NCBI RefSeq assembly: GCF_030128875.1
Contig: NZ_CP124620.1
Span: 2,480,001 to 2,544,000, forward strand
DNA length: 64,000 bases
Source of the DNA: Stenotrophomonas sp. BIO128-Bstrain
Lineage (GTDB): Bacteria; Pseudomonadota; Gammaproteobacteria; Xanthomonadales; Xanthomonadaceae
Direction: 5' to 3'
Part shown: piece by piece, positions 9,266 to 17,171 of the stretch
Layout: each line of letters begins with the position of its first letter
Position numbering within the stretch: the stretch's first letter is position 1
Position numbers and translations under genes: made by a program
Notes under the pieces: generated by a model
Seen by the model: the letters and a program-made list of their open reading frames with translations, nothing else
Databases searched by the model: none
Told to the model about the DNA's origin: nothing

Positions 9266-9688
9266 ATGCAATCACTGAGCGAACAGAGCGATATCAATCA
9301 GGAGTACCTCCTGTTGCAGGACGCAGCGACAAGGAAAGATGCCACCTTCCTTCCACGCATACTTCTTGCACTCGATGACGATTCCGAGCACATTGATTTG
9401 ATGAAGGACCTGATTGGACTGGCGGAATCGTTCGATGCGCATTGCTACCTTTCGGCTGTTCTCGATTCAAACAGCACGCTTGCAAACCGTGCCCCGGATT
9501 GGCTCGATGTCATCACGTATCGCATCATGAACTCTCGCCCGGATCTTCAACTTTATGGAGAGTTGCTGAATCAGCATCACGACAGGAGCAGTATCGCGAC
9601 CTATCTCCGCGGGTTTCTCGAAAGAAATCCTGAAAAAAGGCAGCAAGCAGCAATGATGATTGCATCGATTCCTAACCACCTTCGATAG
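9266..9688 (+). CDS. Imm30-like immunity-family protein (orphan)
   Basis: The ATG at 9266 gives a 140-aa acidic protein. The pattern LLLQDAATRKDATFLPRILLALDD... then AESFD, a central APDWLDVITYRIMN and a closing LRGFLERNPEK resembles the Imm30 immunity family of contact-dependent or secreted toxin systems, from memory of that family. Base composition is clearly lower in GC than its neighbours, suggesting acquisition. No toxin gene is nearby, so it would be an orphan immunity protein. An upstream in-frame GTG/ATG could add 18 residues. Confidence 0.55.
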   Translation: MQSLSEQSDINQEYLLLQDAATRKDATFLPRILLALDDDSEHIDLMKDLIGLAESFDAHCYLSAVLDSNSTLANRAPDWLDVITYRIMNSRPDLQLYGELLNQHHDRSSIATYLRGFLERNPEKRQQAAMMIASIPNHLR

Positions 9689-9715
9689 GTCAGGACCGGC
9701 AGCCATTGGAAGGCG

Positions 9716-9743
9716 AAAAAAACCCGGCTTTCGCCGGGTTTTT
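9716..9743. terminator. Bidirectional terminator between the Imm30-like gene and the M13 peptidase gene
   Basis: AACCCGGC-TTTC-GCCGGGTT is flanked by A7 on the left and TTTTTC on the right, so it can terminate both the plus-strand immunity-like gene and the minus-strand peptidase gene. Confidence 0.85.
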
Positions 9744-9765
9744 CGTTTCAGTCAATCCGGTGCGC

Positions 9766-11859
9766 TTACCAGATCACAACGCGCTTGTCGTCGGCCCGCA
9801 CCATCGCATCGCCGGCCTTGCACTCGAACGCCTGCGCGTACGCCGGCATGTTCGACGGCGCACCGTTGGCGCGGAAGTTGGCCGGGGCGTGCGGGTCGGT
9901 GTTCAGGCGCACGCGCAGCTCGCCTTCATTGAAGTTGCGGCGCCACACGGTGGCCCAGTTCATGAAGAAGCGCTGGTCCTGCGAATAGCCGTCGACCTCG
10001 ACGTTGGCCTTCGGGTCTTCCTTCAGCGCCATCTGCAGCGCGTCGTACGCCACGGTCAGGCCACCCAGGTCGCCGATGTTCTCGCCCAGGGTCAGCTTGC
10101 CCTTCACGTTCACGCCCGGCAGCGACTCATAGCCGTCGAACTGCGCCACCAGCTGGTCGGTGCGCTGGGTGAAGGCGGCACGGTCGCTGTCGGTCCACCA
10201 GTTGTCGAAGTTGCCGTTGGCGGCGAACTGGCTGCCCGAATCGTCGTAGCCGTGCATCATCTCGTGGCCGATGACCGCACCGATGCCGCCGTAGTTCAGC
10301 GCCGGATCGGCCTTGGCGTCGAAGAACGGCGCCTGCAGGATCGCCGCCGGGAACACGATCTCGTTCTTGGTGGCGTTGTAGTAGGCGTTGACGGTCTGCG
10401 GGGTCATGCCCCACTCGGTCTTGTCCACCGGCTTGCCGATCTTGTTGAGCATGTAGCGGTAGTTGAACGTGCGCGCGGCCTGCATGTTGCCCAGGTAGCT
10501 GTCGCCGTTGGTTTCCAGGCCCGACCAGTCACGCCACTTGTCCGGGTAGCCGATCTTCGGGGTGAAGCTGGCCCACTTCTCCAGCGCCTTCTTGCGGGTG
10601 TCTTCGCTCATCCACTCCAGCTTCTCCAAGCGCGCCTTCAGCGCCACCGAGAGGTTCTCCACCAGGTGCTGCATCTGCACCTTGGAGTCGGCCGGGAACA
10701 CGGCGTCGACATACATCTGGCCCAGGCCTTCGCCGATGGCGCCGTTGACCGACTCCAGCACGCGCTTCCAGCGCGGCTGCATTTCCTTCTGGCCACGCAG
10801 GGTGGTGCTGTAGAAATCGAAGTTGGCCTTTTCGAAGGCGCTGCTCAGGTACGGCGCAGCGTCATCGATGGTGTGGAAGCGCAGGTAGGCCTGCCAGGTG
10901 GCCGCCGGCACGTCGGCCAGCATCTTGTCCACTTCACCGAAGAAGCCCGGCTGGGCCATCGAGAACTTCTGCGCGGCCGGCACCTTCAGGGTGTCGAACA
11001 GCGCGGTCCAGCTGAAGTTCGGGGTGAGCTTGTCTGCGTCCGCGGCGCTGACCGGGTTGTAGCGCTTGGCGGGGTCACGCATTTCGATGCGCGACATCGA
11101 GGCCTTGGCCAGGCGCGTCTCGAAGTCCATCACGGCCTTGGCCTGGGTCTTGGCCTGCTCGGCATCGACGCCGGACAGGGTCAGCACCTGGGCGATGTAG
11201 GCAACGTACGCATCGCGGATCTTGGCCTGCGAATCGTCGAAGTAATAGCCCTTCTCCGGCAGGCCGAGGCCGCCCTGGCCGACATAGGCGATGACGTTGG
11301 CCGAGTCCTTGTAATCGGCGTTGGCGAACAGCGAGAACAGCACGCCCTGGCCCACCGCCTGGCTGTCGCGCAGGTACTGGGTGATGGCGGCGGTGTCGTT
11401 CAGCGCGGCGATCTTGTCCAGCTGCGGCTGCAACGGGGTGATGCCGGCGGCCTCGATCTTGGCTTCGTCCGAACCGGTCTTCCAGATGTCGCCGATCTTG
11501 GCTTCCACCGTGCCGGCCTTGGCCTGGCTGGCGGCGGCCTGCTGGACCAGCGCGTGCTGCACTTCCAGCGAGCGCTCGCGCAGGATTTCGAAGCTGCCCC
11601 AGGTGGTCTGGTCGTTCGGGACCGGGTTGGCCTTGAGCCACTTGCTGTTCACGAACCCGTTGAGGTCGGTACAGGCGGCGATGGCGGTGTCCAGATCGGC
11701 ATTGTTGAGCGAGATCAGCGCGGTCTTGATCTGCGACTGATCGAATGCCGGCTTGGCATCGGCAGGGGCGGCAGGCGCGGTATCGGTCTTGCCACAGGAC
11801 GCCAGCGACACGGCGATGGCGGCGGTCAGGCCCAGCGGGACCAGCTTGAAAAACTTCAT
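9766..11859 (-). CDS. M13 family metallopeptidase (PepO/neprilysin-like), lipoprotein
   Basis: This 697-aa protein begins with a lipoprotein signal (lipobox LASC, MKFFKLVPLG start). It carries the M13 zinc motif HEMMH in VIGHEMMHGYDDSG, the NAYYN substrate-binding motif, and the third ligand region ENIGDLGGL. The C-terminal CKAGDAMVR..VVIW is the conserved M13 ending. It should act as a periplasmic or surface oligopeptidase. The gene is monocistronic between two terminators. Confidence 0.93.
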   Translation of the reverse strand: MKFFKLVPLGLTAAIAVSLASCGKTDTAPAAPADAKPAFDQSQIKTALISLNNADLDTAIAACTDLNGFVNSKWLKANPVPNDQTTWGSFEILRERSLEVQHALVQQAAASQAKAGTVEAKIGDIWKTGSDEAKIEAAGITPLQPQLDKIAALNDTAAITQYLRDSQAVGQGVLFSLFANADYKDSANVIAYVGQGGLGLPEKGYYFDDSQAKIRDAYVAYIAQVLTLSGVDAEQAKTQAKAVMDFETRLAKASMSRIEMRDPAKRYNPVSAADADKLTPNFSWTALFDTLKVPAAQKFSMAQPGFFGEVDKMLADVPAATWQAYLRFHTIDDAAPYLSSAFEKANFDFYSTTLRGQKEMQPRWKRVLESVNGAIGEGLGQMYVDAVFPADSKVQMQHLVENLSVALKARLEKLEWMSEDTRKKALEKWASFTPKIGYPDKWRDWSGLETNGDSYLGNMQAARTFNYRYMLNKIGKPVDKTEWGMTPQTVNAYYNATKNEIVFPAAILQAPFFDAKADPALNYGGIGAVIGHEMMHGYDDSGSQFAANGNFDNWWTDSDRAAFTQRTDQLVAQFDGYESLPGVNVKGKLTLGENIGDLGGLTVAYDALQMALKEDPKANVEVDGYSQDQRFFMNWATVWRRNFNEGELRVRLNTDPHAPANFRANGAPSNMPAYAQAFECKAGDAMVRADDKRVVIW

Positions 11860-11968
11860 TCGACTCTCCGGCTACAGATGGATGCATCGCCCGGATCACG
11901 GGCAATCGGGCAGCGTAGCGCGGGAGGGGCCGGGACGGACCGGCCAAAGGTCACACCATCGCGCAGCG

Positions 11969-12036
11969 GTAGAGCCACCCCATGGGTGGCTGCAGGAAGC
12001 CGGCGTCGCGTGCAGCCCCCCATGGGGTGGCCCTAC
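11969..12036. repeat. SMAG (GTAG-type REP) dimer
   Basis: GTAGAGCCACCCCATGGGTG.. is matched head-to-head by ..CATGGGGTGGCCCTAC. GTAG and CTAC mark the two ends. It has a different stem sequence from the dimer at 4046, so it belongs to another SMAG subgroup. It lies between the peptidase promoter and the gpmA terminator. Confidence 0.85.
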
Positions 12037-12050
12037 CCGGGGGGGTAAAG

Positions 12051-12078
12051 AAAGGCCGGCTTGCGCCGGCCTTTCGTT
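12051..12078 (-). terminator. Terminator of gpmA
   Basis: The 10-bp perfect stem AAAGGCCGGC/GCCGGCCTTT with loop TTGC lies just past the gpmA stop on the minus strand, with a T-containing tail (TTTCTTTACC). Confidence 0.8.
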
Positions 12079-12079
12079 G

Positions 12080-12829
12080 TTATTTCGCCTTGCCCTGGTT
12101 CGCCACGGCCTCAGCCGCCTTGCGCGCCGCTTCCGGGTCGCCCAGGTAGCGGAACGACTGCACGGTCAGGTCGTCGTTGAGTTCGAACAGCAGCGGGATG
12201 CCGGTCGGGATGTTGAGCTCCAGGATGGCTTCCTGCGAGACGTTGTTGAGGTACTTGTACAGCGCGCGTAGCGAATTGCCGTGGGCCGTGACCAGTACGG
12301 TCTTGCCATCCTTCAGCTGCGGGGCGATGGAATCGAACCAGTACGGCAGCACGCGGTCCAGCGTGGTGGCCAGCGATTCGGTGCCGGGCAGCGCATTGCG
12401 GTCCAGGCCGGCATAACGACGGTCATGGATCGGGTGACCCGGGTCTTCGATGTCCATCGCCGGCGGCGGGATGTCATAGGAACGGCGCCAGATCTTGACC
12501 TGGTCCTCGCCGTGCTTGGCCGCAGTCTCGGCCTTGTCCAGGCCCTGCAGGCCGCCGTAATGGCGCTCGTTCAAGCGCCAGCTCTTGCTGACCGGCAGCC
12601 AGTCCTGGTCCAGCTCGGCCAGGGCGCCCTGCAGGGTGTGGATGGCGCGCTTGAGCACCGAGGTGTGCGCGACATCGAACTGCAGGCCTTCTTCACGCAT
12701 CAGGCGGCCGGCGGCGGCTGCCTCGCGGCGGCCCTGTTCAGTCAGTTCCACGTCCACCCAGCCGGTGAAGCGGTTGTCCAGGTTCCACTGGCTCTGGCCG
12801 TGGCGCAACAGTACGAGTTTCCGGGTCAC
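12080..12829 (-). CDS. gpmA: 2,3-bisphosphoglycerate-dependent phosphoglycerate mutase
   Basis: I place the start at the GTG at 12829, preceded by GGAG, giving 249 aa, the family's normal length. The catalytic RHG motif ([13 protein letters not shown]10) is at the expected place, with [14 protein letters not shown], and the second histidine in [15 protein letters not shown]. The enzyme interconverts 3- and 2-phosphoglycerate in glycolysis and gluconeogenesis. An in-frame ATG further upstream would add a tail not seen in the family. Confidence 0.95.
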   Translation of the reverse strand: MTRKLVLLRHGQSQWNLDNRFTGWVDVELTEQGRREAAAAGRLMREEGLQFDVAHTSVLKRAIHTLQGALAELDQDWLPVSKSWRLNERHYGGLQGLDKAETAAKHGEDQVKIWRRSYDIPPPAMDIEDPGHPIHDRRYAGLDRNALPGTESLATTLDRVLPYWFDSIAPQLKDGKTVLVTAHGNSLRALYKYLNNVSQEAILELNIPTGIPLLFELNDDLTVQSFRYLGDPEAARKAAEAVANQGKAK

Positions 12830-12916
12830 TGCAGTATCTCCGACAGATGGCAAGGCAGACCCGCATTGTAGCGGCAACCCTGCCCTGCCCGTCCGCCGTC
12901 GGGCCGCCCGTGGCGC

Positions 12917-13963
12917 TCAGGGATGCGGATGCCCGTGGTGGCCCTGCGCGTCCGATGCGGCGCGGCGGCTGTCGTTGCCGCCGTGTGCGTGGCTGCCGTG
13001 TGCATGGCCGGCATGATCGTGCGTGGCGTGGTCATGCCCGGCATGGTCATCGGCATGCGGGTCACGCGGGGTGCCGACGCTGCAGGGGTCGCCGCAGTGG
13101 TCCGTCTCGATCTGCAGGGTCACGTGGTCGATGCCGTGCTGCTCGTGCAGCCGGGTGCCCAGCTCGCGGCGCAGACGGTCCGCATCCACACCGGCCCCCA
13201 TCACCACATGCGCGGTCAGTGCCGGGGTACTGGAGGCCAGCGCCCAGACGTGCAGGTCGTGCACATCCACCACCCCATCGTGCGTACACAGGGTGCTGCG
13301 CACCTCAGCGACATCCATGCCCTTGGGCACGCCTTCGAGCAGCACGTTGATCGCCTCGCGCATCAACACCCAGGTGCGCGGCAGCACCCACAGGCCGATC
13401 AGCACGGCCAGGATCGGATCGATCGGTTTCCAGCCGGTCCAGCGGATGAGCAGCGCGCCGAGAATCACCGCGACCGAGCCCAGCATGTCCGCCCAGACTT
13501 CCAGGTAGGCCCCCTTGACGTTGAGGCTCTCGCCGCTGCCAGCACGCAGCAGGCGCATCGAAATCAGGTTGATGACCAGCCCGAACACCGCGATCACCAG
13601 CATGCCGGTGGAGGCGATCTCCTGCGGCGCGCGGAAACGCTGCACCGCCTCCCAGAGAATGTAGCCAGCGACCACGAACAGCATGCCGCCGTTGATCATC
13701 GCGCCGATGGCCTCCAGCCGCGCATAGCCATAGGTGCGCTTGGCATCGGGCGGGCGTCGGCTGAGCCGGACCGCGACCAGCGCGATCATCAGCGCGAGGG
13801 TGTCGGTGGCCATGTGCGCGGCATCGGACAGCAGGGCCAGGCTGTTGGTCCAGAACGCGCCGGCCACCTCCACCAGCAGGAAGGTGGTGGTCAGGCCCAG
13901 CGCCCACCACAGCGGCTTCTCGTGGCGGATCTCGCTGGGCAGATGGTCGTGGTCGTGACCCAT
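12917..13963 (-). CDS. Cation diffusion facilitator (CzcD/ZitB-type metal efflux)
   Basis: The ATG at 13963 follows AGGAGAG and gives 348 aa. Six TM segments are apparent; TM2 carries SDAAHMATD (metal-binding HxxxD) and TM5 AYLEVWADMLGS. The N-terminus is MGHDHDH and the C-terminus has a long His/Asp-rich tail (DDHAGHDHATHDHAGHAHGSH), typical for Zn/Co/Cd exporters of this group, though this tail is longer than most. Proton-coupled export of divalent metal from the cytoplasm is expected. It is transcribed away from the diguanylate cyclase gene. Confidence 0.93.
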   Translation of the reverse strand: MGHDHDHLPSEIRHEKPLWWALGLTTTFLLVEVAGAFWTNSLALLSDAAHMATDTLALMIALVAVRLSRRPPDAKRTYGYARLEAIGAMINGGMLFVVAGYILWEAVQRFRAPQEIASTGMLVIAVFGLVINLISMRLLRAGSGESLNVKGAYLEVWADMLGSVAVILGALLIRWTGWKPIDPILAVLIGLWVLPRTWVLMREAINVLLEGVPKGMDVAEVRSTLCTHDGVVDVHDLHVWALASSTPALTAHVVMGAGVDADRLRRELGTRLHEQHGIDHVTLQIETDHCGDPCSVGTPRDPHADDHAGHDHATHDHAGHAHGSHAHGGNDSRRAASDAQGHHGHPHP

Positions 13964-14106
13964 GAAAGCTCTCCTGGACAATGCCGGCAGGTTAAGCAGC
14001 GCCTCGCGCGGAGACTATTACACTTACCGCAGCGTTCAGTTTGCAATTCAATAACAACAGCGCTCGGCCGCTACCTCTCGACGGCCTGTGTGGCGGGAAG
14101 ACAATC

Positions 14107-15531
14107 GTGCATAACGTTCCAAATCTTGATGAGGCCAGCCAACCGCTGGCGCTGGCCTGGGCCGATACGCTGGCGCGGACGCCGGCGGCGGCGGCGACAC
14201 TGCTGGCTGGCCTGTCGGCGGAGAGCCCGCCCGGGCTGGCCCACCATTTCTACGACGTGCTGCTCGAAGACCCGCGCGCCAGCCGCTTCCTCTCGCACGA
14301 CCAGGTGCGGCTGCGCCTGAAACCGGCGATGCAGCGCTGGCTGCAGCAGATTCTCACCGCTACCCCGGACAGCATCAACGCGCTGGTCGCCGCCCAGCGC
14401 GTGATCGGTGACGTGCATGCCCGCGTGGGCATTCCGGTGGATCTGGTGGCCCGCGGTGCGCGTGTACTCAAGCATCGCCTGTTCGACCGCATCATCGCGC
14501 AGGCCGACGAAAGTGCGACCGCCTTCGCGGCGATCCACTGCCTCAGCGCCTCGATGGACATCGCGCTGGAAGGCATGACGCTGGCGTATACGCATGCACG
14601 CGAGCGTTCCTCGCGAACGGATGCGGCTTACCGCCTGTTCTCGCTGGTGCAGAACGTCAGCACCGAGCGCGAACGGCAGCGTGCCCTGCTGCTGGATTGG
14701 GAAAACGCCCTGCTCTATGCGATGGCCAGCCAGAATGCCGAGGCCGAGCTCACCGGGCTGGCCCAGTCCGAGTTCGGCCTGTGGTTTACCCACAAGGGCA
14801 TTCCCAGCTTCGGCGAAAGCAGCGAAACCGGCCAGGTCGGCGCGCTGGTGGCCGCGGTCGATACACAGCTGCAGGAAGCCTTGGCGCATGCTGATTTCGC
14901 GGCGCGCTTCGGCGCATTGCAGGGGATCCGCGAGCGGCTGGCGCAGATCCGCACGCTGATGGGCATGTTGTTCGAACGGATCGGTGAGCTCGATGCCGGC
15001 AGCGATGCCCTGACCAATCTGCTCAACCGCCGCTTCCTGCCAACCGTGCTGCGCCGGGAGATCGAACTGGCCAATTCCACGCAGACACCGTTCTCGGTGT
15101 TGCTGCTGGATCTGGATCACTTCAAGGCGATCAACGACGCGCACGGACACGATGGGGGCGACCGCGCCCTGCAGCACGTGGCCGCCCTGCTCGGCCAGCT
15201 CACCCGCGGCAGCGACTACCTGTTCCGCTATGGCGGGGAGGAGTTCGTGGTGGTGCTGGTCGCCGCGACTGCCGCGCAGGCCGAGGTGATCGCCGAGAAC
15301 CTGCGCAAGCACATCGCGCAGAGCCCGGTGCAGCTGGCCAACGGCCACAGCTTGTCGTTGACCACCAGCATCGGCGTGGCCGCACACGATGGCCACCCCG
15401 ATTACGAGCGGCTGATGGCGCGCGCCGATGCAGCGATGTACCAGGCCAAGAAGCGGGGCCGTGACCAGGTGGTAGTGGCTACCGACGCACTGCCCGACGC
15501 CCCGGGCCGGCAGGCCCTGCAGCGCGGGTGA
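14107..15531 (+). CDS. Globin-coupled diguanylate cyclase (DosC-like)
   Basis: I choose the GTG at 14107. The N-terminal part is a heme-globin sensor: GLAHHFYDVLLEDPRASRFL and the proximal-helix DVHARVGIPVDLVARGARVLK pattern of DosC-type sensors. A middle helical linker domain (QGIRERLAQIRTLMGML) leads to a GGDEF domain with LTNLLNRRFLP, LDLDHFKAINDAHGHDGGD and the active-site RYGGEEF. It should make c-di-GMP in response to oxygen or another gas bound at heme. I see no clear RxxD inhibitory site before GGEEF. 474 aa. Confidence 0.9.
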   Translation: MHNVPNLDEASQPLALAWADTLARTPAAAATLLAGLSAESPPGLAHHFYDVLLEDPRASRFLSHDQVRLRLKPAMQRWLQQILTATPDSINALVAAQRVIGDVHARVGIPVDLVARGARVLKHRLFDRIIAQADESATAFAAIHCLSASMDIALEGMTLAYTHARERSSRTDAAYRLFSLVQNVSTERERQRALLLDWENALLYAMASQNAEAELTGLAQSEFGLWFTHKGIPSFGESSETGQVGALVAAVDTQLQEALAHADFAARFGALQGIRERLAQIRTLMGMLFERIGELDAGSDALTNLLNRRFLPTVLRREIELANSTQTPFSVLLLDLDHFKAINDAHGHDGGDRALQHVAALLGQLTRGSDYLFRYGGEEFVVVLVAATAAQAEVIAENLRKHIAQSPVQLANGHSLSLTTSIGVAAHDGHPDYERLMARADAAMYQAKKRGRDQVVVATDALPDAPGRQALQRG

Positions 15532-15537
15532 TCCCCC

Positions 15538-15554
15538 GGGGCGGATGCCGCCCC
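15538..15554. terminator. Short GC hairpin after the cyclase gene
   Basis: GGGGCGG-ATG-CCGCCCC lies 7 bp after the stop codon. It lacks a clear T-run, so termination is plausible but not certain. Confidence 0.4.
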
Positions 15555-15660
15555 CCCTCATCCGCCTGTTGCGGCAAGGGTGGCTGACCAATGGCGCATG
15601 CCTGGCGTGCCCGGTGCGGCGTAGCATCGCGATACTGCCGTCCGCTACAGGAACCTCCCG

Positions 15661-16794
15661 ATGTCGATCCGCCGCGCCCTGACCCGCCCTGCGCTGCTGC
15701 TGCTCCAGTCGGCGCTGCTGATTACACCGATGCTGGCCACCGCACGCGAGGTGGCGGCGCCAGCCGAGCACGTCGATGCCGATGGTCCCTATGTGTTCCG
15801 TACCGCCACGGGGCTGGAGGCAGCCTGGGTGTGCAAGGACCATGTGATCCGCCGCGAGCTGCCGGCGGGCGAACAGGCCACGATGGTCGCGCCCGAATGC
15901 GGCTATCCGCACCCGCTGAGCGTGCTGCCACCGCGCACGGCGGAGGTCGCGCGCTTCCCGGCCACGCCGCGGATCGTCGCGCTGTCGGACATCCATGGCC
16001 AGTACGGCCTGCTGGTGAAACTGCTGCGGGCCCATCACGTGATCGACAACGACGACCGCTGGTCGCTGGGTGATGCCACGCTGGTGGTGGCCGGGGATGT
16101 CTTCGATCGCGGCCCGGAGGTCACCGAGGCGTTCTGGCTGCTGTACAGCCTGCAGCAGCAGGCCGCAGCGGCCGGCGGTGCGGTGCACTTCGTGCTCGGC
16201 AATCACGAGACGATGGTGCTCTACAACGACCTGCGCTATGTCAATCCGAAGTACCTCAAGAGCGCGCAGCTGCTGGGCCGTTCCTATCCCGCGCTGTATG
16301 GGCCGGATTCGACCATCGGCCAGTGGCTGCGCACCCGCCCGGTGCTGCTGCGCGTCGGCGATACCCTGTTCCTGCACGGCGGCATCGCCCCGGAGAACCT
16401 GGACCTGGTGCGCAACATGGAAGCCACCAATGCCGGCTACCAGGCGGCGGTCGGTCTGCCGAAGGAGCAGGTCAAGGCTGCACCGGACACCGCTCGCCTG
16501 TTCGATGGCAAGACCAGCCCGATCTGGTACCGCGGCTACTTCGATGGCCGCATGGACACCGCCCAGGTCGCGGCCCTGCTCAAACAGCTCGATCTCACCC
16601 GCATCGTGGTCGGCCACACCTCGATGCCGCATGTCAGCAGCTTCCACGGCGACCGCATCATCGCCATCGACAGCAGCATCAAGAACGGTGAGAACGGCGA
16701 ACTGCTGTTCATCGAGAACGGCGCGCTGAGCCGCGGCCTGCTCGATGGCTCGCGGGTGCCGCTGGCCGAAGGCAGGATGGGCGAGAGCGACTGA
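15661..16794 (+). CDS. Secreted calcineurin-like metallophosphoesterase
   Basis: This 377-aa protein has a signal peptide (MSIRRALTRPALLLLQSALLITP..ATA). The metallophosphoesterase motifs run in order: LSDIHGQYG (D-x-H), VVAGDVFDRGPE (GDxxDRG), VLGNHETMVLYN (GNHE), and HGGIAP and VVGHTSMPH for the later metal ligands. This pattern matches bacterial Shewanella-like/PPP-type phosphatases acting in the periplasm. The physiological substrate is unknown. Confidence 0.9.
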   Translation: MSIRRALTRPALLLLQSALLITPMLATAREVAAPAEHVDADGPYVFRTATGLEAAWVCKDHVIRRELPAGEQATMVAPECGYPHPLSVLPPRTAEVARFPATPRIVALSDIHGQYGLLVKLLRAHHVIDNDDRWSLGDATLVVAGDVFDRGPEVTEAFWLLYSLQQQAAAAGGAVHFVLGNHETMVLYNDLRYVNPKYLKSAQLLGRSYPALYGPDSTIGQWLRTRPVLLRVGDTLFLHGGIAPENLDLVRNMEATNAGYQAAVGLPKEQVKAAPDTARLFDGKTSPIWYRGYFDGRMDTAQVAALLKQLDLTRIVVGHTSMPHVSSFHGDRIIAIDSSIKNGENGELLFIENGALSRGLLDGSRVPLAEGRMGESD

Positions 16795-16826
16795 CCGGGC
16801 GTTGCCTGCCGGTCAGCCCGTCCGCG

Positions 16827-17102
16827 TCAGCGCGGCTTGTAGATGCGCGAGACCATCCAGCCACCGTGGCTGCGGAAGCGGCCGCTGTCGCCGGTCAGGG
16901 CGAAGCGAAGCGCGACCACCGCGGCGCGCCCCCGCGAACAATGCCAGTCGCGCGCTTTGCCGTAGGCCTTGCGGAAAGCACGGAACGGGCCGCGTGCCTG
17001 CGTGATGTCCAGCTCGGCGTCATGGAGGTCCATGGCGTCGGCCGGGGCTGCCGGTGGAGGCGCGGCAGTGCAGCTGGCATCGGGATGGAGATGGTCTGAC
17101 AT
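16827..17102 (-). CDS. Small hypothetical protein
   Basis: This 91-aa frame starts at ATG 17102 after a GAAGGG-like site. It has an Ala/Pro-rich N-terminus and a basic aromatic C-terminal half (AYGKARDWHCSRGRAAVVALRF). I recognise no domain. It lies convergent to the phosphatase gene and downstream of the kinase gene on the same strand. Codon use is compatible with a gene, but it could be chance. Confidence 0.45.
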   Translation of the reverse strand: MSDHLHPDASCTAAPPPAAPADAMDLHDAELDITQARGPFRAFRKAYGKARDWHCSRGRAAVVALRFALTGDSGRFRSHGGWMVSRIYKPR

Positions 17103-17171
17103 GGCTTCCCTTCGATCAACGAGGCCCGGAATCGGCCCCCTGATCGATAAACCGTGAAAACCATCACAAAC

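Noticed and set aside
9706..12048. 780-codon plus-strand frame opposite the M13 peptidase
   Set aside because: Mirror of a strongly supported peptidase gene; composition rich in H/V/R/G typical of antisense frames.
14071..16647. 858-codon minus-strand frame opposite the cyclase and phosphatase genes
   Set aside because: Antisense to two genes with complete catalytic motifs; no domain visible in it.
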